Shown: positions 1 to 5,829 of the stretch, piece after piece | How positions within the stretch are numbered: the first letter of the stretch is position 1 | How the letters are laid out: each line of letters begins with the position of its first letter | Assembly: GCA_964451885.1 (NCBI GenBank) | Contig: CAYVJW010000072.1 | Span: 1-8,489 of the forward strand | Source of the DNA: CAYVJW01 sp964451885 | GTDB lineage: Bacteria > Patescibacteriota > Gracilibacteria > UBA4473 | DNA length: 8,489 nucleotides | Reading direction: 5' to 3' | Translations under genes and position numbers: made by a program | The notes under the pieces: model-generated | The model's input: only the letters and a program-made list of their open reading frames with translations | Database searches by the model: none | Told to the model about the DNA's origin: nothing

Positions 1-158
1 GGCGTTTTCATATTCGGCTTTTTGCTTTTGAAAGCGGGCTTCTTCTTCATGAATTTGAGGTCCTTCTTGTTCAAGAACAAGTTCAAAAACAAGAAGAACC
101 TCAAATTCATGAAGAAGAAGCCCTCATTCAAAAGCAAAAAGCCGAATATGAAAACGCC
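1..158. repeat. Large imperfect palindrome (two ~79-nt arms, no spacer)
   Basis: Bases 1-79 are the reverse complement of bases 80-158, with the centre between 79 and 80. By hand alignment about 72 of 79 positions pair. The mismatches are at 33, 35, 62, 72-74 and 79 against their partners, so the outer 32 pairs are perfect and differences increase toward the middle. The right arm is plausible coding sequence (Glu/Gln/Lys-rich coiled coil) that continues to 347. The left arm is that coding sequence turned around. This is what a fold-back chimera from amplification or assembly at a contig end looks like, although a perfect fold-back would have no mismatches. A genuine inverted repeat or hairpin telomere-like end cannot be excluded from sequence alone. 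Confidence 0.85.
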
Positions 159-347
159 AAGAAAAATCACGCCAGAGACATGCATTTTTTGAGAAAAGAA
201 CTGGAAACAAAAGTAGAAAGCGGAGAAATAGAATGGGAAGAAATGAGAAAAGCACTGTGGGACAAAGAAAAAGATTTTCGTAACGGAATGACGAAAAAGT
301 TAGAAGCATCACGGAAGGCTGCAGAAGAAACAAGTCCCCAGGAATAA
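3..347 (+). CDS. 3' end of a coiled-coil protein gene (partial, start missing)
   Basis: The frame is open from base 3 to the TAA at 345-347. Only the part right of the palindrome centre (about 80 onward) looks like protein; the left arm is the reverse complement of the same DNA. The product is very rich in Glu, Lys and Gln, with stretches such as EEEALIQKQKAEYENAKK and LRKELETKVESGEIEWEEM, predicting a long charged coiled coil and no membrane segment. The first in-frame ATG is at 180, but coding-like sequence begins upstream, so the true start is probably lost. The last residues are EETSPQE. One base later in phase another frame reads on as GIKVTNGQGEIRTEARF to a TAA at 390-392, so a lost C in the CCCC run at 336-339 may have shortened the gene. 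The gene is convergent with the minus-strand gene at 401. Function is not recognised. Confidence 0.45.
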   Translation, partial: RFHIRLFAFESGLLLHEFEVLLVQEQVQKQEEPQIHEEEALIQKQKAEYENAKKNHARDMHFLRKELETKVESGEIEWEEMRKALWDKEKDFRNGMTKKLEASRKAAEETSPQE

Positions 348-400
348 AAGTAACGAACGGACAAGGGGAAATTCGCACAGAAGCAAGGTTCTAATAGTTT

Positions 401-1189
401 TTATCCGTAAAGATTTTCTACAATATTTCTCTGGTCAGTATTGAACTTACCAGCTTCTTCTATCGGATCAATCACGCAACTTCCGTAAAGATCCATGTTA
501 TGCACAGCTCTCCTAATCCCTGACATTTCAGCAATTTGCCGCAAGCTAGGAATAACACAAATAAGGGCATTCGGAAATCCCTCCTGAAGCGCGGTCATAT
601 GAGCCTGATAATCCCTGCTCCCTACTAAATGCGGACACACATAAACATTTGGAAACTCATACTCATTCCGGATTTTATTGGCCGTACCAAGCACTCGAAT
701 GTTGGAATATCCGCCCAATAAAACAAAAACGTACTTTTCCCTTTCTTCCAGCGTTAATTTCAAAACATCTTTTCCAATGATTTGCTCCATCTTTTCATGA
801 AAAAGCCGGACAGGCATAGCCAAAGTACTGGTATTAATAACCTCAGCATGAGATACTATATCCTTTATCGGAGACACAAACTCCGCCCCCTCAGTTCCTT
901 CGACCGCATGGGAGCCAAACCGGAGCAGTTCAACTTGTTGCCTCGAATCACTCGGATCATGTGAATCATTCAAAAAAAGCATATGAATGTCAGCCCCACC
1001 CCGTTTTGCGTGCAGGGCTTCTTGCAGATATGCAGGAATCGGCCCGTCCCCATACGTTTCTCCTTCCCCCATCAATCGATCTACTTCCCGCCTCCCCATA
1101 TGCACCTTTACATCCCGGAATCGCTTTTCGGGAGACATAAAGTCATTAATAAGGCTGTCACCAATGATAATAGTTTGTGTTTCCAGCAT
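401..1189 (-). CDS. Isochorismatase-superfamily (cysteine hydrolase fold) protein with substituted catalytic residues
   Basis: The 262-residue product starts at the ATG at 1189. A TTG at 1204 would add five residues but lies only about 11 nt from the expected transcription start. The fold is recognised from three blocks: the N-terminal beta strand with NDF (residues 7-17), the conserved block SHAVEGTEGAEF (93-104), and strand-plus-helix LLGGYSNIRVLGTA (157-170), which aligns with the G-x-x-T-D-x-C-V-x-x-T-A block of nicotinamidases and isochorismatases. The family's catalytic Asp-Lys-Cys triad seems absent. The Asp position before NDF is Ser12 (Asp11 is one residue off), the Lys region reads EVINTSTL, and the Cys position is Arg165. 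A hydrolase acting through a Cys thioester is therefore unlikely, and the protein may be a binding or regulatory pseudoenzyme. It lies downstream of hypX, same strand, with a 195-nt gap containing its own promoter. The substrate is unknown. Confidence 0.7.
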   Translation of the reverse strand: MLETQTIIIGDSLINDFMSPEKRFRDVKVHMGRREVDRLMGEGETYGDGPIPAYLQEALHAKRGGADIHMLFLNDSHDPSDSRQQVELLRFGSHAVEGTEGAEFVSPIKDIVSHAEVINTSTLAMPVRLFHEKMEQIIGKDVLKLTLEEREKYVFVLLGGYSNIRVLGTANKIRNEYEFPNVYVCPHLVGSRDYQAHMTALQEGFPNALICVIPSLRQIAEMSGIRRAVHNMDLYGSCVIDPIEEAGKFNTDQRNIVENLYG

Positions 1190-1221
1190 AAACAGTAAAA
1201 ACAAATAATTTGAACAGCTTT

Positions 1222-1250
1222 CTAATATAATAAAAAATATAAAATGTCAA
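1222..1250 (-). promoter_or_regulatory. Sigma70-type promoter for the isochorismatase-like gene
   Basis: On the minus strand a perfect -35 TTGACA (1250-1245) is followed, after 17 nt of almost pure A/T, by TATTAG (1227-1222) as a -10 with four of six consensus bases. Transcription would start near 1215, giving a leader of about 26 nt to the ATG at 1189. This supports that ATG over the TTG at 1204 and suggests the gene is expressed independently of hypX. No Shine-Dalgarno is visible before the ATG. Confidence 0.6.
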
Positions 1251-1276
1251 ATCTAAAGATTTGTTTTATACCCCCG

Positions 1277-1334
1277 CTTGCAGCAAGGTTGTTCATTCAA
1301 GGGAAAATACCTAATGAACAATTATTTTGTTCAT
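1277..1334. repeat. Inverted repeats in the hypX/isochorismatase intergenic gap
   Basis: CTTGC-A-GCAAG at 1277-1287 is followed by a perfect 9-bp inverted repeat, TTGTTCATT (1289-1297) and AATGAACAA (1313-1321), around a 15-nt loop. TTGTTCAT then recurs directly at 1327-1334. On the minus strand the hairpin lies about 80 nt after the hypX stop, but no T-run follows, so it is not a textbook terminator. It could be a transcript-end structure for hypX or a protein-binding site upstream of the promoter at 1222-1250. Confidence 0.45.
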
Positions 1335-1399
1335 GTCGGACCAAGTGGAAAGAAATTCGAACCTTTTTTATATGCAAAAAAGCACTATCACCTGATGAA

Positions 1400-3037
1400 T
1401 TAGTGGACAAAATGGTGACGTTGGACATGATAAGCTGAGTCTGGGGTATAAAAAATTTCATACATTTTTTCTAGTTCTTCTGCTCTATATTTTTCTAATG
1501 ATTTTTTAGTTTCATCATATTTCCTCGTCTTGTTTTTTTCGTTAATTAAATCACCTAAGCTGGTATCTGCAACAAAATCATAAGCAATTTCTTTTATGTT
1601 GTTTGTAAAAGTTAAAACATCCTCACCAAAGGCGTCATCAATTAACCCCATTTTGATAGCTTCTTTTGTGCTGATGGGCAAACATTCTTCTGTTATTTTT
1701 AGTGCGTTTTTTTGACCCACTCTTCTAGGCAAAAGATAAGTCCAATATTCAGAACCATAAAGCCCCAATTTTTTATAGTGAGGATTTAGTACAATTCCTT
1801 GACGGGCAAAAACTTTGTCAGCAGCCAAAGCAAGCATAACACCGCCAGCACCAGCATTCCCCTGCATTGCAGAAATTACATACTGCTTATCCGTTTGAAT
1901 TATCTCACGAACTAAATCATTGATAGCATTTATATTGTTCCATGACTCATCAGCCGCACACTCTGAATTTTCGATTACATTTAAATGTATTCCATTCGAC
2001 CAAATATCATACCCTCCCATCAATACAATTACACGAATATCACGCTGTTTAATTTCTTTTAGAGCATTAGCTAGCCTATCACATTGGTCAGTGCACATAG
2101 CTCCATTGTAAAAATCAAAATGTAAAAATCCCACATTATTTACTTCGACATAGGAAATTTCCCTAAAAGTAGGTACGTTCTCATAATCATCTAATAAATC
2201 TAAATTAGATTCGGGGATTGTGGAAAGCATATTATCCAAAGCCAGTGTTGCAGGAAGTTTAATACCTCCACGCTTCTTTTTTAGATGAGATATCCATATT
2301 GCTCCATTCCCAGTTCCAATACAAATGGCACCATGTCTCCTTGCTATTATTCGTTTTGGACTACCTCGAAGTTTGCCCTCATTACAAGCACCGAACATAA
2401 AATAGGATTCTCCATAAAAAGAATCCAAAACACCTGGAGTACTGTCACTTGCTCTAATCTTTCGTATAATTTCTGCAGAATTAGCATTCCAATCAATTTT
2501 TCGGTCATTTCTTTTTACAGGAGCATTCCACCGCCCTTTAATTTTCGGATTTGCATAGTCCAAAGGTTCCGGTTTGAAAAAAGGATTTTGGAAGTTTTGT
2601 ACAGCTTGCATGATTCCTTTTTCAGCCGCTTGCGTTACCTCATGTCGATATAAGTTGCTTTTGGTTGTCTCTCTCATTGGAAATGTATGAGAACTCCAAA
2701 TACTTCCAGCATCCATATCATCTATAGCCTCTATGATAGTTACGCCCCATTCTTTTTTGTTTCTCATTATCGCCCAATCGAGAGAATATGCCCCTCTGTC
2801 TCCTTTTATTCCTGGATGAACAATTAAACATTTGTAGTTTTTCCATATTTTTTTAGGAATTGGTGTTTTTAGAAAAGGACAGATGATAATATCTGGAGAA
2901 TATTTTTCCACTTCCTTTATCATCAACTCTGCATTGGTAGCAACATGAACTTCTAGCTCGTTTTCTAGGAATTTTAATTCAAGCCAGACTCTTTGGCTTA
3001 ACCCATTATGACGAGTAATAATGAATAAAATTCTCAT
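1400..3037 (-). CDS. hypX: HypX/HoxX-type hydrogenase maturation protein (formyltransferase + enoyl-CoA hydratase fusion)
   Basis: The 545-residue product has the full HypX architecture. An N-terminal formyl-THF transferase-like domain (about 1-160) carries HPGIKGDRGAYSLDWA at 74-89 and VTIIEAIDDMDAGSIW at 99-114. A linker (about 165-290) includes IRASDSTPGVLD. A C-terminal enoyl-CoA hydratase/isomerase domain (about 292-500) carries LHFDFYNGAM (305-314), SNGIHLN (347-353), QGNAGAGGVMLALAAD (392-407) and LYGSEYWTYLLPRRVG (426-441). In studied HypX proteins the first domain moves a formyl group from 10-formyl-THF to CoA and the second releases CO, used as the CO ligand of NiFe-hydrogenase under air. 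Tyr421 and Glu430 are the likely counterparts of the family's active-site Tyr/Glu, from memory. Length and C-terminus (YHVQRHHFVH) are normal, so it looks complete. No hydrogenase or hyp genes are in the window. The ATG is preceded by A/T-rich sequence without a Shine-Dalgarno. Confidence 0.93.
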   Translation of the reverse strand: MRILFIITRHNGLSQRVWLELKFLENELEVHVATNAELMIKEVEKYSPDIIICPFLKTPIPKKIWKNYKCLIVHPGIKGDRGAYSLDWAIMRNKKEWGVTIIEAIDDMDAGSIWSSHTFPMRETTKSNLYRHEVTQAAEKGIMQAVQNFQNPFFKPEPLDYANPKIKGRWNAPVKRNDRKIDWNANSAEIIRKIRASDSTPGVLDSFYGESYFMFGACNEGKLRGSPKRIIARRHGAICIGTGNGAIWISHLKKKRGGIKLPATLALDNMLSTIPESNLDLLDDYENVPTFREISYVEVNNVGFLHFDFYNGAMCTDQCDRLANALKEIKQRDIRVIVLMGGYDIWSNGIHLNVIENSECAADESWNNINAINDLVREIIQTDKQYVISAMQGNAGAGGVMLALAADKVFARQGIVLNPHYKKLGLYGSEYWTYLLPRRVGQKNALKITEECLPISTKEAIKMGLIDDAFGEDVLTFTNNIKEIAYDFVADTSLGDLINEKNKTRKYDETKKSLEKYRAEELEKMYEIFYTPDSAYHVQRHHFVH

Positions 3038-3099
3038 CGATTATTTTTTTTGAGTAACTAACTAAGTTGATGATAGTATTCTCTGCATTATTTTTGTAC

Positions 3100-3105
3100 A
3101 TTATA
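3100..3105 (-). promoter_or_regulatory. Candidate -10 element upstream of hypX
   Basis: A perfect TATAAT lies on the minus strand 62 nt before the hypX ATG, overlapping the last codon region of the intron-ORF relic. The -35 position at 17 nt (GAAGAA, 3128-3123) matches poorly, so this is only a weak promoter candidate. If real, the intron remnant supplies the promoter for hypX. Confidence 0.25.
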
Positions 3106-3890
3106 AGTCCTTCCTCTCTTTCTTCTTCATCCTTGCACAGCTTTCATCCAGTATGCGATTTCCCTTTCGGGTATTCGCATATTCATATGCCTTCTGATGG
3201 CTGTATCCATATTTCCTCAGATTCCGGTATCTCGTCTTCACATTCTTCCATTGTTTCCAATAGCACATTCTCAATCGACGTCTCATATGTTCTCCCGTTT
3301 CTTCCAGGAATCTTTTCATATCAGCTATTCGATAGTAGCCTATCCAGCCTCGTATCACTTGGTTTATTCTTTCTATTCTCTGTCCCATACTCCATCCCCT
3401 ATTTCTTCCTGTTAACCAGTGGACTTTTTTTTTATTCTTTCTTTTGATACTTCAGCGGCTCTAATACTTATTCCTCCTTGCCTTGTTATAGAAGGACATT
3501 CCTAGGAATTTCCTCTGCGTAGCTAGTCCCGTTCCACTCTTTTCTCGGTTTACTTTCAGTTTCAGTTCCGTTTCTATATAAGCAGTTATACCTTCTCTCA
3601 CTCGCTCGGCGGCCTTCCTCGTTTTCACGTAGGTCTGACAATCATCGGCAGAATCGGTGTCCTCGTTTCTCTAGTTCCTTATCCAAGTCATCCAATATTA
3701 TATTTGATAGGAGTGGACTCAGAGGACCTCCTTGCGGAGTTCCTTTCTCAGTCCTGACTTGTACTCCATTTTCTAGTATTCCAGTCTGTAGCATCTTTCG
3801 TATCAGTTTATGAAGTCGATTTTCTCCGGGGGTTTTCCTCATCATTTTTACCATCAATTTGTCATGATTCACTTCGTCGAAGAACAAATT
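3101..3890 (-). pseudogene. ltrA: Degraded group II intron reverse transcriptase/maturase
   Basis: Intron-encoded RT/maturase sequence is spread over three phases. From 3887 down it reads FFDEVNHDKLM (RT block 3, first catalytic-Asp region), then GTPQGGPLSPLLSNIILDDLD (block 4) and GHRFC at 3645. The expected R-Y-A-D-D-C follows as ADDC in another phase, consistent with an 8-nt loss between GCCG repeats. It continues as CQTYVKTRKAAERV and KSGTGLATQRKFLGMSFY, then changes phase near 3475 (GGISIRAAEVSKERIKKK) and back at an A9 run (3433-3425). It finishes with the maturase domain LTGRNRGWSM, INQVIRGWIGYYRIADMK, RRRLRMCYWKQWKNVKTRYRN and ANTRKG. The N-terminal RT blocks are missing, with a stop upstream near 3897, and the usual C-terminal end is not recognisable. 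No domain V hairpin is seen between 3100 and the hypX start. The element cannot splice or move. Confidence 0.9.
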
Positions 3891-3901
3891 CCGTATTCTT
3901 C

Positions 3902-3930
3902 TTGACTAAAAATCATTTTTTCTATAGAAT
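3902..3930 (+). promoter_or_regulatory. Sigma70 promoter of the antitoxin-toxin operon
   Basis: TTGACT (3902-3907) and TAGAAT (3925-3930) are separated by exactly 17 nt, each differing from consensus by one base. The start site would fall near 3937, about 20 nt before the antitoxin ATG at 3957. The promoter begins immediately outside the intron-ORF remnant, so the remnant has not cut into it. Confidence 0.65.
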
Positions 3931-3942
3931 TTCAATAGAAAA
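3918..3942. promoter_or_regulatory. Palindromic operator over the -10, probable antitoxin binding site
   Basis: TTTTCTAT (3918-3925) and ATAGAAAA (3935-3942) form an 8-bp perfect inverted repeat across the -10 and start site. Within it TTCTATAGAA (3920-3929) is a 10-bp perfect palindrome, giving three copies of the half site TTCTAT/ATAGAA. Ribbon-helix-helix antitoxins normally repress their own operon by binding such sites, so this is a likely autoregulatory operator for the 3957-4571 pair. Binding itself is inferred. Confidence 0.5.
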
Positions 3943-3956
3943 TAATATTATAAAAA

Positions 3957-4205
3957 ATGAACTCAACAATAATGGTTCAAAAATCCATAAAAGATCAAGC
4001 TTTAAAGAAGGCTAAGTCTGAAGGCTTTGCTTTGAGTACTATCGTAAAAATATTACTCCAAGACTATGTGCAAGGGCAGATTCGGATAGGTACCTTTTCT
4101 AATAACGATGTAAAAGTAAATAAGGTGGAAGTTCTTGATGTTGATAAAGAAACACAAGAAATAATGAATAATGCAGTAAAGAAATGGCGACATAAATTTT
4201 CCTAA
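3957..4205 (+). CDS. Ribbon-helix-helix antitoxin (RelB/DinJ-like)
   Basis: The 82-residue product opens with a short beta strand (STIMVQ, residues 3-8) followed by helix SIKDQALKKAKSEG, a turn, and helix LSTIVKILLQDYVQG (about 27-41). This is the beta-alpha-alpha layout of RelB/DinJ-type ribbon-helix-helix antitoxins, with the family's typical LS-x-x-x opening of helix B. The charged tail (about 48-82, NKVEVLDVDKETQEIMNNA) would be the toxin-neutralising part. The stop TAA (4203-4205) abuts the toxin ATG with no gap, implying translational coupling. A second ATG at 3972 is possible but would remove most of the beta strand. The promoter and operator are just upstream. Exact family membership is by pattern only. 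Confidence 0.75.
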   Translation: MNSTIMVQKSIKDQALKKAKSEGFALSTIVKILLQDYVQGQIRIGTFSNNDVKVNKVEVLDVDKETQEIMNNAVKKWRHKFS

Positions 4206-4571
4206 ATGAGAATTATCGTATTTACTCGAACACTCGTTAAAAACGAGTACTTATCCTCAGAAGATGTTGATGTCATAGTAAAAAGTTGCAAAAAATGTAT
4301 TTTCACTCGAATCAAAGGCAAATCTTTACCAACTGGTTCGAGTTTGATAAAGATATATACCACAACAATTCAAGGCACACGAAGAATTGTGATCTTATTT
4401 GATGAGGAGAGCAAAGCAGGACATTTCCTTTTTTTTCGCTCAAAAGATGATTCAATTGGAAAAAACATAAGTATCAAAAATCCATCTTTCAAAAAGTTAC
4501 TTCAAAAATATTTAATACTTTGGGACAGAGATATGGAATCTGATAATTATGATATCATCAAACTTAGTTGA
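4206..4571 (+). CDS. Probable RelE/ParE-superfamily toxin
   Basis: The 121-residue product is basic. The central segment carries paired beta strands, with GSSLIKIYTTTIQGTRRIVILFDEE (about 45-69), then AGHFLFFRSKDDSIGKNIS, resembling the RelE/ParE or HigB-like strand arrangement, where a basic G-x-R-x-V strand precedes an acidic turn and an F-x-x-x-K-D/N strand. A C-terminal helix (NPSFKKLLQKYLILWDRDM) and a polar tail follow. The RelE-type role is cleavage of ribosome-bound mRNA; that activity is inferred. Placement directly after an antitoxin (TAA then ATG, no spacing) is the strongest support for a toxin call. It could belong to an unassigned toxin family of the same fold. It ends with TGA. 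Confidence 0.6.
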   Translation: MRIIVFTRTLVKNEYLSSEDVDVIVKSCKKCIFTRIKGKSLPTGSSLIKIYTTTIQGTRRIVILFDEESKAGHFLFFRSKDDSIGKNISIKNPSFKKLLQKYLILWDRDMESDNYDIIKLS

Positions 4572-4599
4572 TCATTCGGCTTGGCATGTAAGTCATTAC

Positions 4600-4800
4600 C
4601 CAAAATCGAATGCGATTTGATTTGATTTTGAGAGGAGAAGACGATGGAGTAAATGGAGCTTTTTTCGTAGTATGACGAAGAAAAAAACGAAATGTCGTAA
4701 TCATCTTTGACGATGGCAGGACTTGATGAACTTTATCCGAACCTTTTCTAAAGAACAAAATAAGCATTTCTAAAAAAAATACTTTTTGTTAAAGTTAGAC
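4600..4800 (+). pseudogene. Decayed toxin-like gene relic
   Basis: In one plus-strand phase, interrupted by three TGA stops, the translation reads RFDLILRGEDDGVNGAFFVV, then RRKKRNVVIIFDDGRT, then TLSEPFLKNKISISKKN to a TAA near 4795. The middle resembles the core of the adjacent toxin (G-T-R-R-I-V-I-L-F-D-E-E at about residues 57-68), and the DNA around 4684-4720 is also similar by eye to 4380-4415. This suggests a duplicated or related toxin gene that has lost its start and gained stops. It occupies the space where the MazF-type gene at 4808 would normally have its antitoxin. Similarity is short and judged by eye, so confidence is low. Confidence 0.35.
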
Positions 4801-4807
4801 TGTATTT

Positions 4808-5146
4808 ATGAATTCAAAAATAAATCCCCCAACCACTCTTTTTCCAAAAAGATATCCACGTCGAGGAGATATTTGGATGGTTGATTTAAGGTATAATATA
4901 GGATCCGAACAAAATGGAGTTCGCCCTTGCCTGGTTCTTAATAAGCCAGCCAAAAGGGAACGAACCTGTATCATTGTTCCTTCTTCAAGTACCAAAAGAA
5001 AGTATTCATACGAAATTCAAAATTATATTTTTTTAATCCACCAAATCCGAGTCGTTGACACCACCCGTTTTACCCGAAAGATATCTAGATTTTCAGAAAA
5101 AGATACTAACAAGGTATATAAAAAAGTACTCAATTTTCTGTCATAA
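4808..5146 (+). CDS. MazF/PemK-family mRNA interferase toxin
   Basis: The 112-residue product shows the family blocks in order: RRGDIWMVDL (18-27, the conserved R-G-D-I/V-W strand), IGSEQNGVRPCLVLN (31-45), TCIIVPSSS (53-61) and FLIHQIRVVDTTRF (75-88, counterpart of the usual L-x-x-Q-I-R-T-x-D-x-x-R segment), then a C-terminal helix (DTNKVYKKVLNFL). Arg39 in the GVRP strand and Thr/Ser residues of the third strand are the family's usual RNA-cleaving neighbourhood. The known role is sequence-specific mRNA cleavage. The length is normal and the frame intact. The segment between strand 3 and the QIR block is shorter than in many MazF proteins. No MazE-type antitoxin gene precedes it; the upstream 236 nt hold only a decayed relic. 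It may be kept in check by another antitoxin, or be inactive. Confidence 0.85.
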   Translation: MNSKINPPTTLFPKRYPRRGDIWMVDLRYNIGSEQNGVRPCLVLNKPAKRERTCIIVPSSSTKRKYSYEIQNYIFLIHQIRVVDTTRFTRKISRFSEKDTNKVYKKVLNFLS

Positions 5147-5181
5147 AAAGAACCCCCCACCCCAGTATAACCGGGGGAGGG
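5145..5181 (-). terminator. Rho-independent terminator for the minus-strand integrase operon
   Basis: GGG-A-GGGGG (5181-5173) pairs with CCCC-A-CCC (5163-5156) as a 4+3 bp all-GC stem with one A-A mismatch and a loop of about ten bases. Read on the minus strand, the hairpin is followed by GGG and TTCTTTTT (5152-5145), which fits an intrinsic terminator about 180 nt after the last gene of the operon. No T-run follows on the plus strand. The stem also sits directly after the MazF-type stop, so plus-strand transcripts would end against the same structure. Confidence 0.55.
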
Positions 5182-5191
5182 TCGGTCTGCA

Positions 5192-5207
5192 CCTCGACGA
5201 ATCGAGG
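5192..5207. repeat. Short hairpin in the 5147-5359 intergenic gap
   Basis: CCTCG (5192-5196) and CGAGG (5203-5207) form a 5-bp stem with a six-base loop next to the terminator. The surrounding 5182-5359 stretch has no convincing gene on either strand. It is where one end of the integrase-bearing element would be expected, but no matching direct repeat with the 7586-7720 side was found by eye. Confidence 0.35.
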
Positions 5208-5359
5208 CCAGAAGTTAAATCCAGTGTAGTCTCATTTCTCTTTAAAGTCAATAAAAACACGAACAACTTTGAGAAGAAATGTTTTCTAGTAGAGAGGACA
5301 GATCCCCTGAATTTACCGTATTTCCTCACCAGAAGAGATAGTGATAGACGTTTTTTATC

Positions 5360-5782
5360 TTAATATGGTTGCGAGGAGGTAGAGGATTCAATCACTTCTA
5401 GTTCTTTCCTCTCCCTTTCCTCCTGTTCTACTTCTGCCTTTAACTTCTCCATCACACCTTTTATCCCTATTCCTACATTGTTTGTTACTTCTATTTCGTT
5501 CTTAGCAGTTCCTTTAATATGCCCCTTTAGTTTGAAAGCCAATTCAATTTCGCCTCGCCTATTACCCTTCTTGTTTCTTATATCTTCCATTAGCACGCTC
5601 AAAAGAAACCTATCCGTTAGTCCGCTTGCTTCGCAGATCTCCAAAAAGCCTGTAGACTGTGTTAGTTTCTGTGGTGTGTGTGCGGTGTTTTCACTATAAC
5701 CTGCTTCGATCATTGCCTTTGTTACATTCCCACCATTCCTAACGATTGCATGAGCCGCTTTCCTTTGTCTTTCTGTTGCCAT
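5360..5782 (-). CDS. Terminase-small-subunit-like DNA-binding protein
   Basis: The 140-residue product opens TERQRKAAHAIVRNGGNVTKAMIEAGYSENTA (3-34), the pattern of phage terminase small subunits and related HTH proteins (K/R-Q-R-x-x-x near the start, then T-x-A-M/A-x-x-A-G-Y-S). Here it forms a helix-turn-helix. A middle segment (about 45-90) is helical and basic, and the C-terminus (114-134) is a highly charged helix, EKLKAEVEQEERERKELEV, likely coiled coil. In phages this subunit recognises packaging sites, but no large terminase or capsid gene is present, so here it may simply be a DNA-binding protein of the element. It is the last gene of the minus-strand operon, 47 nt after the MerR-like gene. 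No clear Shine-Dalgarno precedes the ATG. Confidence 0.6.
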   Translation of the reverse strand: MATERQRKAAHAIVRNGGNVTKAMIEAGYSENTAHTPQKLTQSTGFLEICEASGLTDRFLLSVLMEDIRNKKGNRRGEIELAFKLKGHIKGTAKNEIEVTNNVGIGIKGVMEKLKAEVEQEERERKELEVIESSTSSQPY

Positions 5783-5829
5783 TTTTAGAAGAGATTAAGA
5801 AGATATTAGTCATTACTACCCACCAAAGA

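Noticed and set aside
1244..1438. 64-residue plus-strand ORF in the gap between hypX and the isochorismatase-like gene
   Set aside because: It begins inside the minus-strand promoter, overlaps the well-conserved hypX C-terminus, contains the inverted repeats, and shows no recognisable domain.
3038..3100. Group II intron domain V downstream of the maturase
   Set aside because: No conserved 34-nt hairpin-like motif is present; only A/T-rich leader of hypX remains.
3067..3447. 126-residue plus-strand ORF rich in Ser, Phe and Leu
   Set aside because: It is the antisense of the maturase domain of the intron-ORF relic, whose motifs are clear on the minus strand.
4564..4995. Two minus-strand ORFs of 66-67 residues opposite the toxin relic and the MazF-type gene
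   Set aside because: The second is a shadow of the MazF frame; the first has no recognisable motif and lies antisense to the relic.
5182..5359. tRNA gene or tRNA-derived attachment site at the end of the integrase element
   Set aside because: A 5-bp hairpin is present but no cloverleaf, T-loop motif or repeat shared with 7586-7720 could be found by eye.
5055..5363. Plus-strand ORF overlapping the MazF-type gene end and running to 5363, and a minus-strand ORF at 5141-5329
   Set aside because: Both cross the GC-rich terminator hairpin and have no domain-like composition; the first is out of phase with the conserved MazF end.
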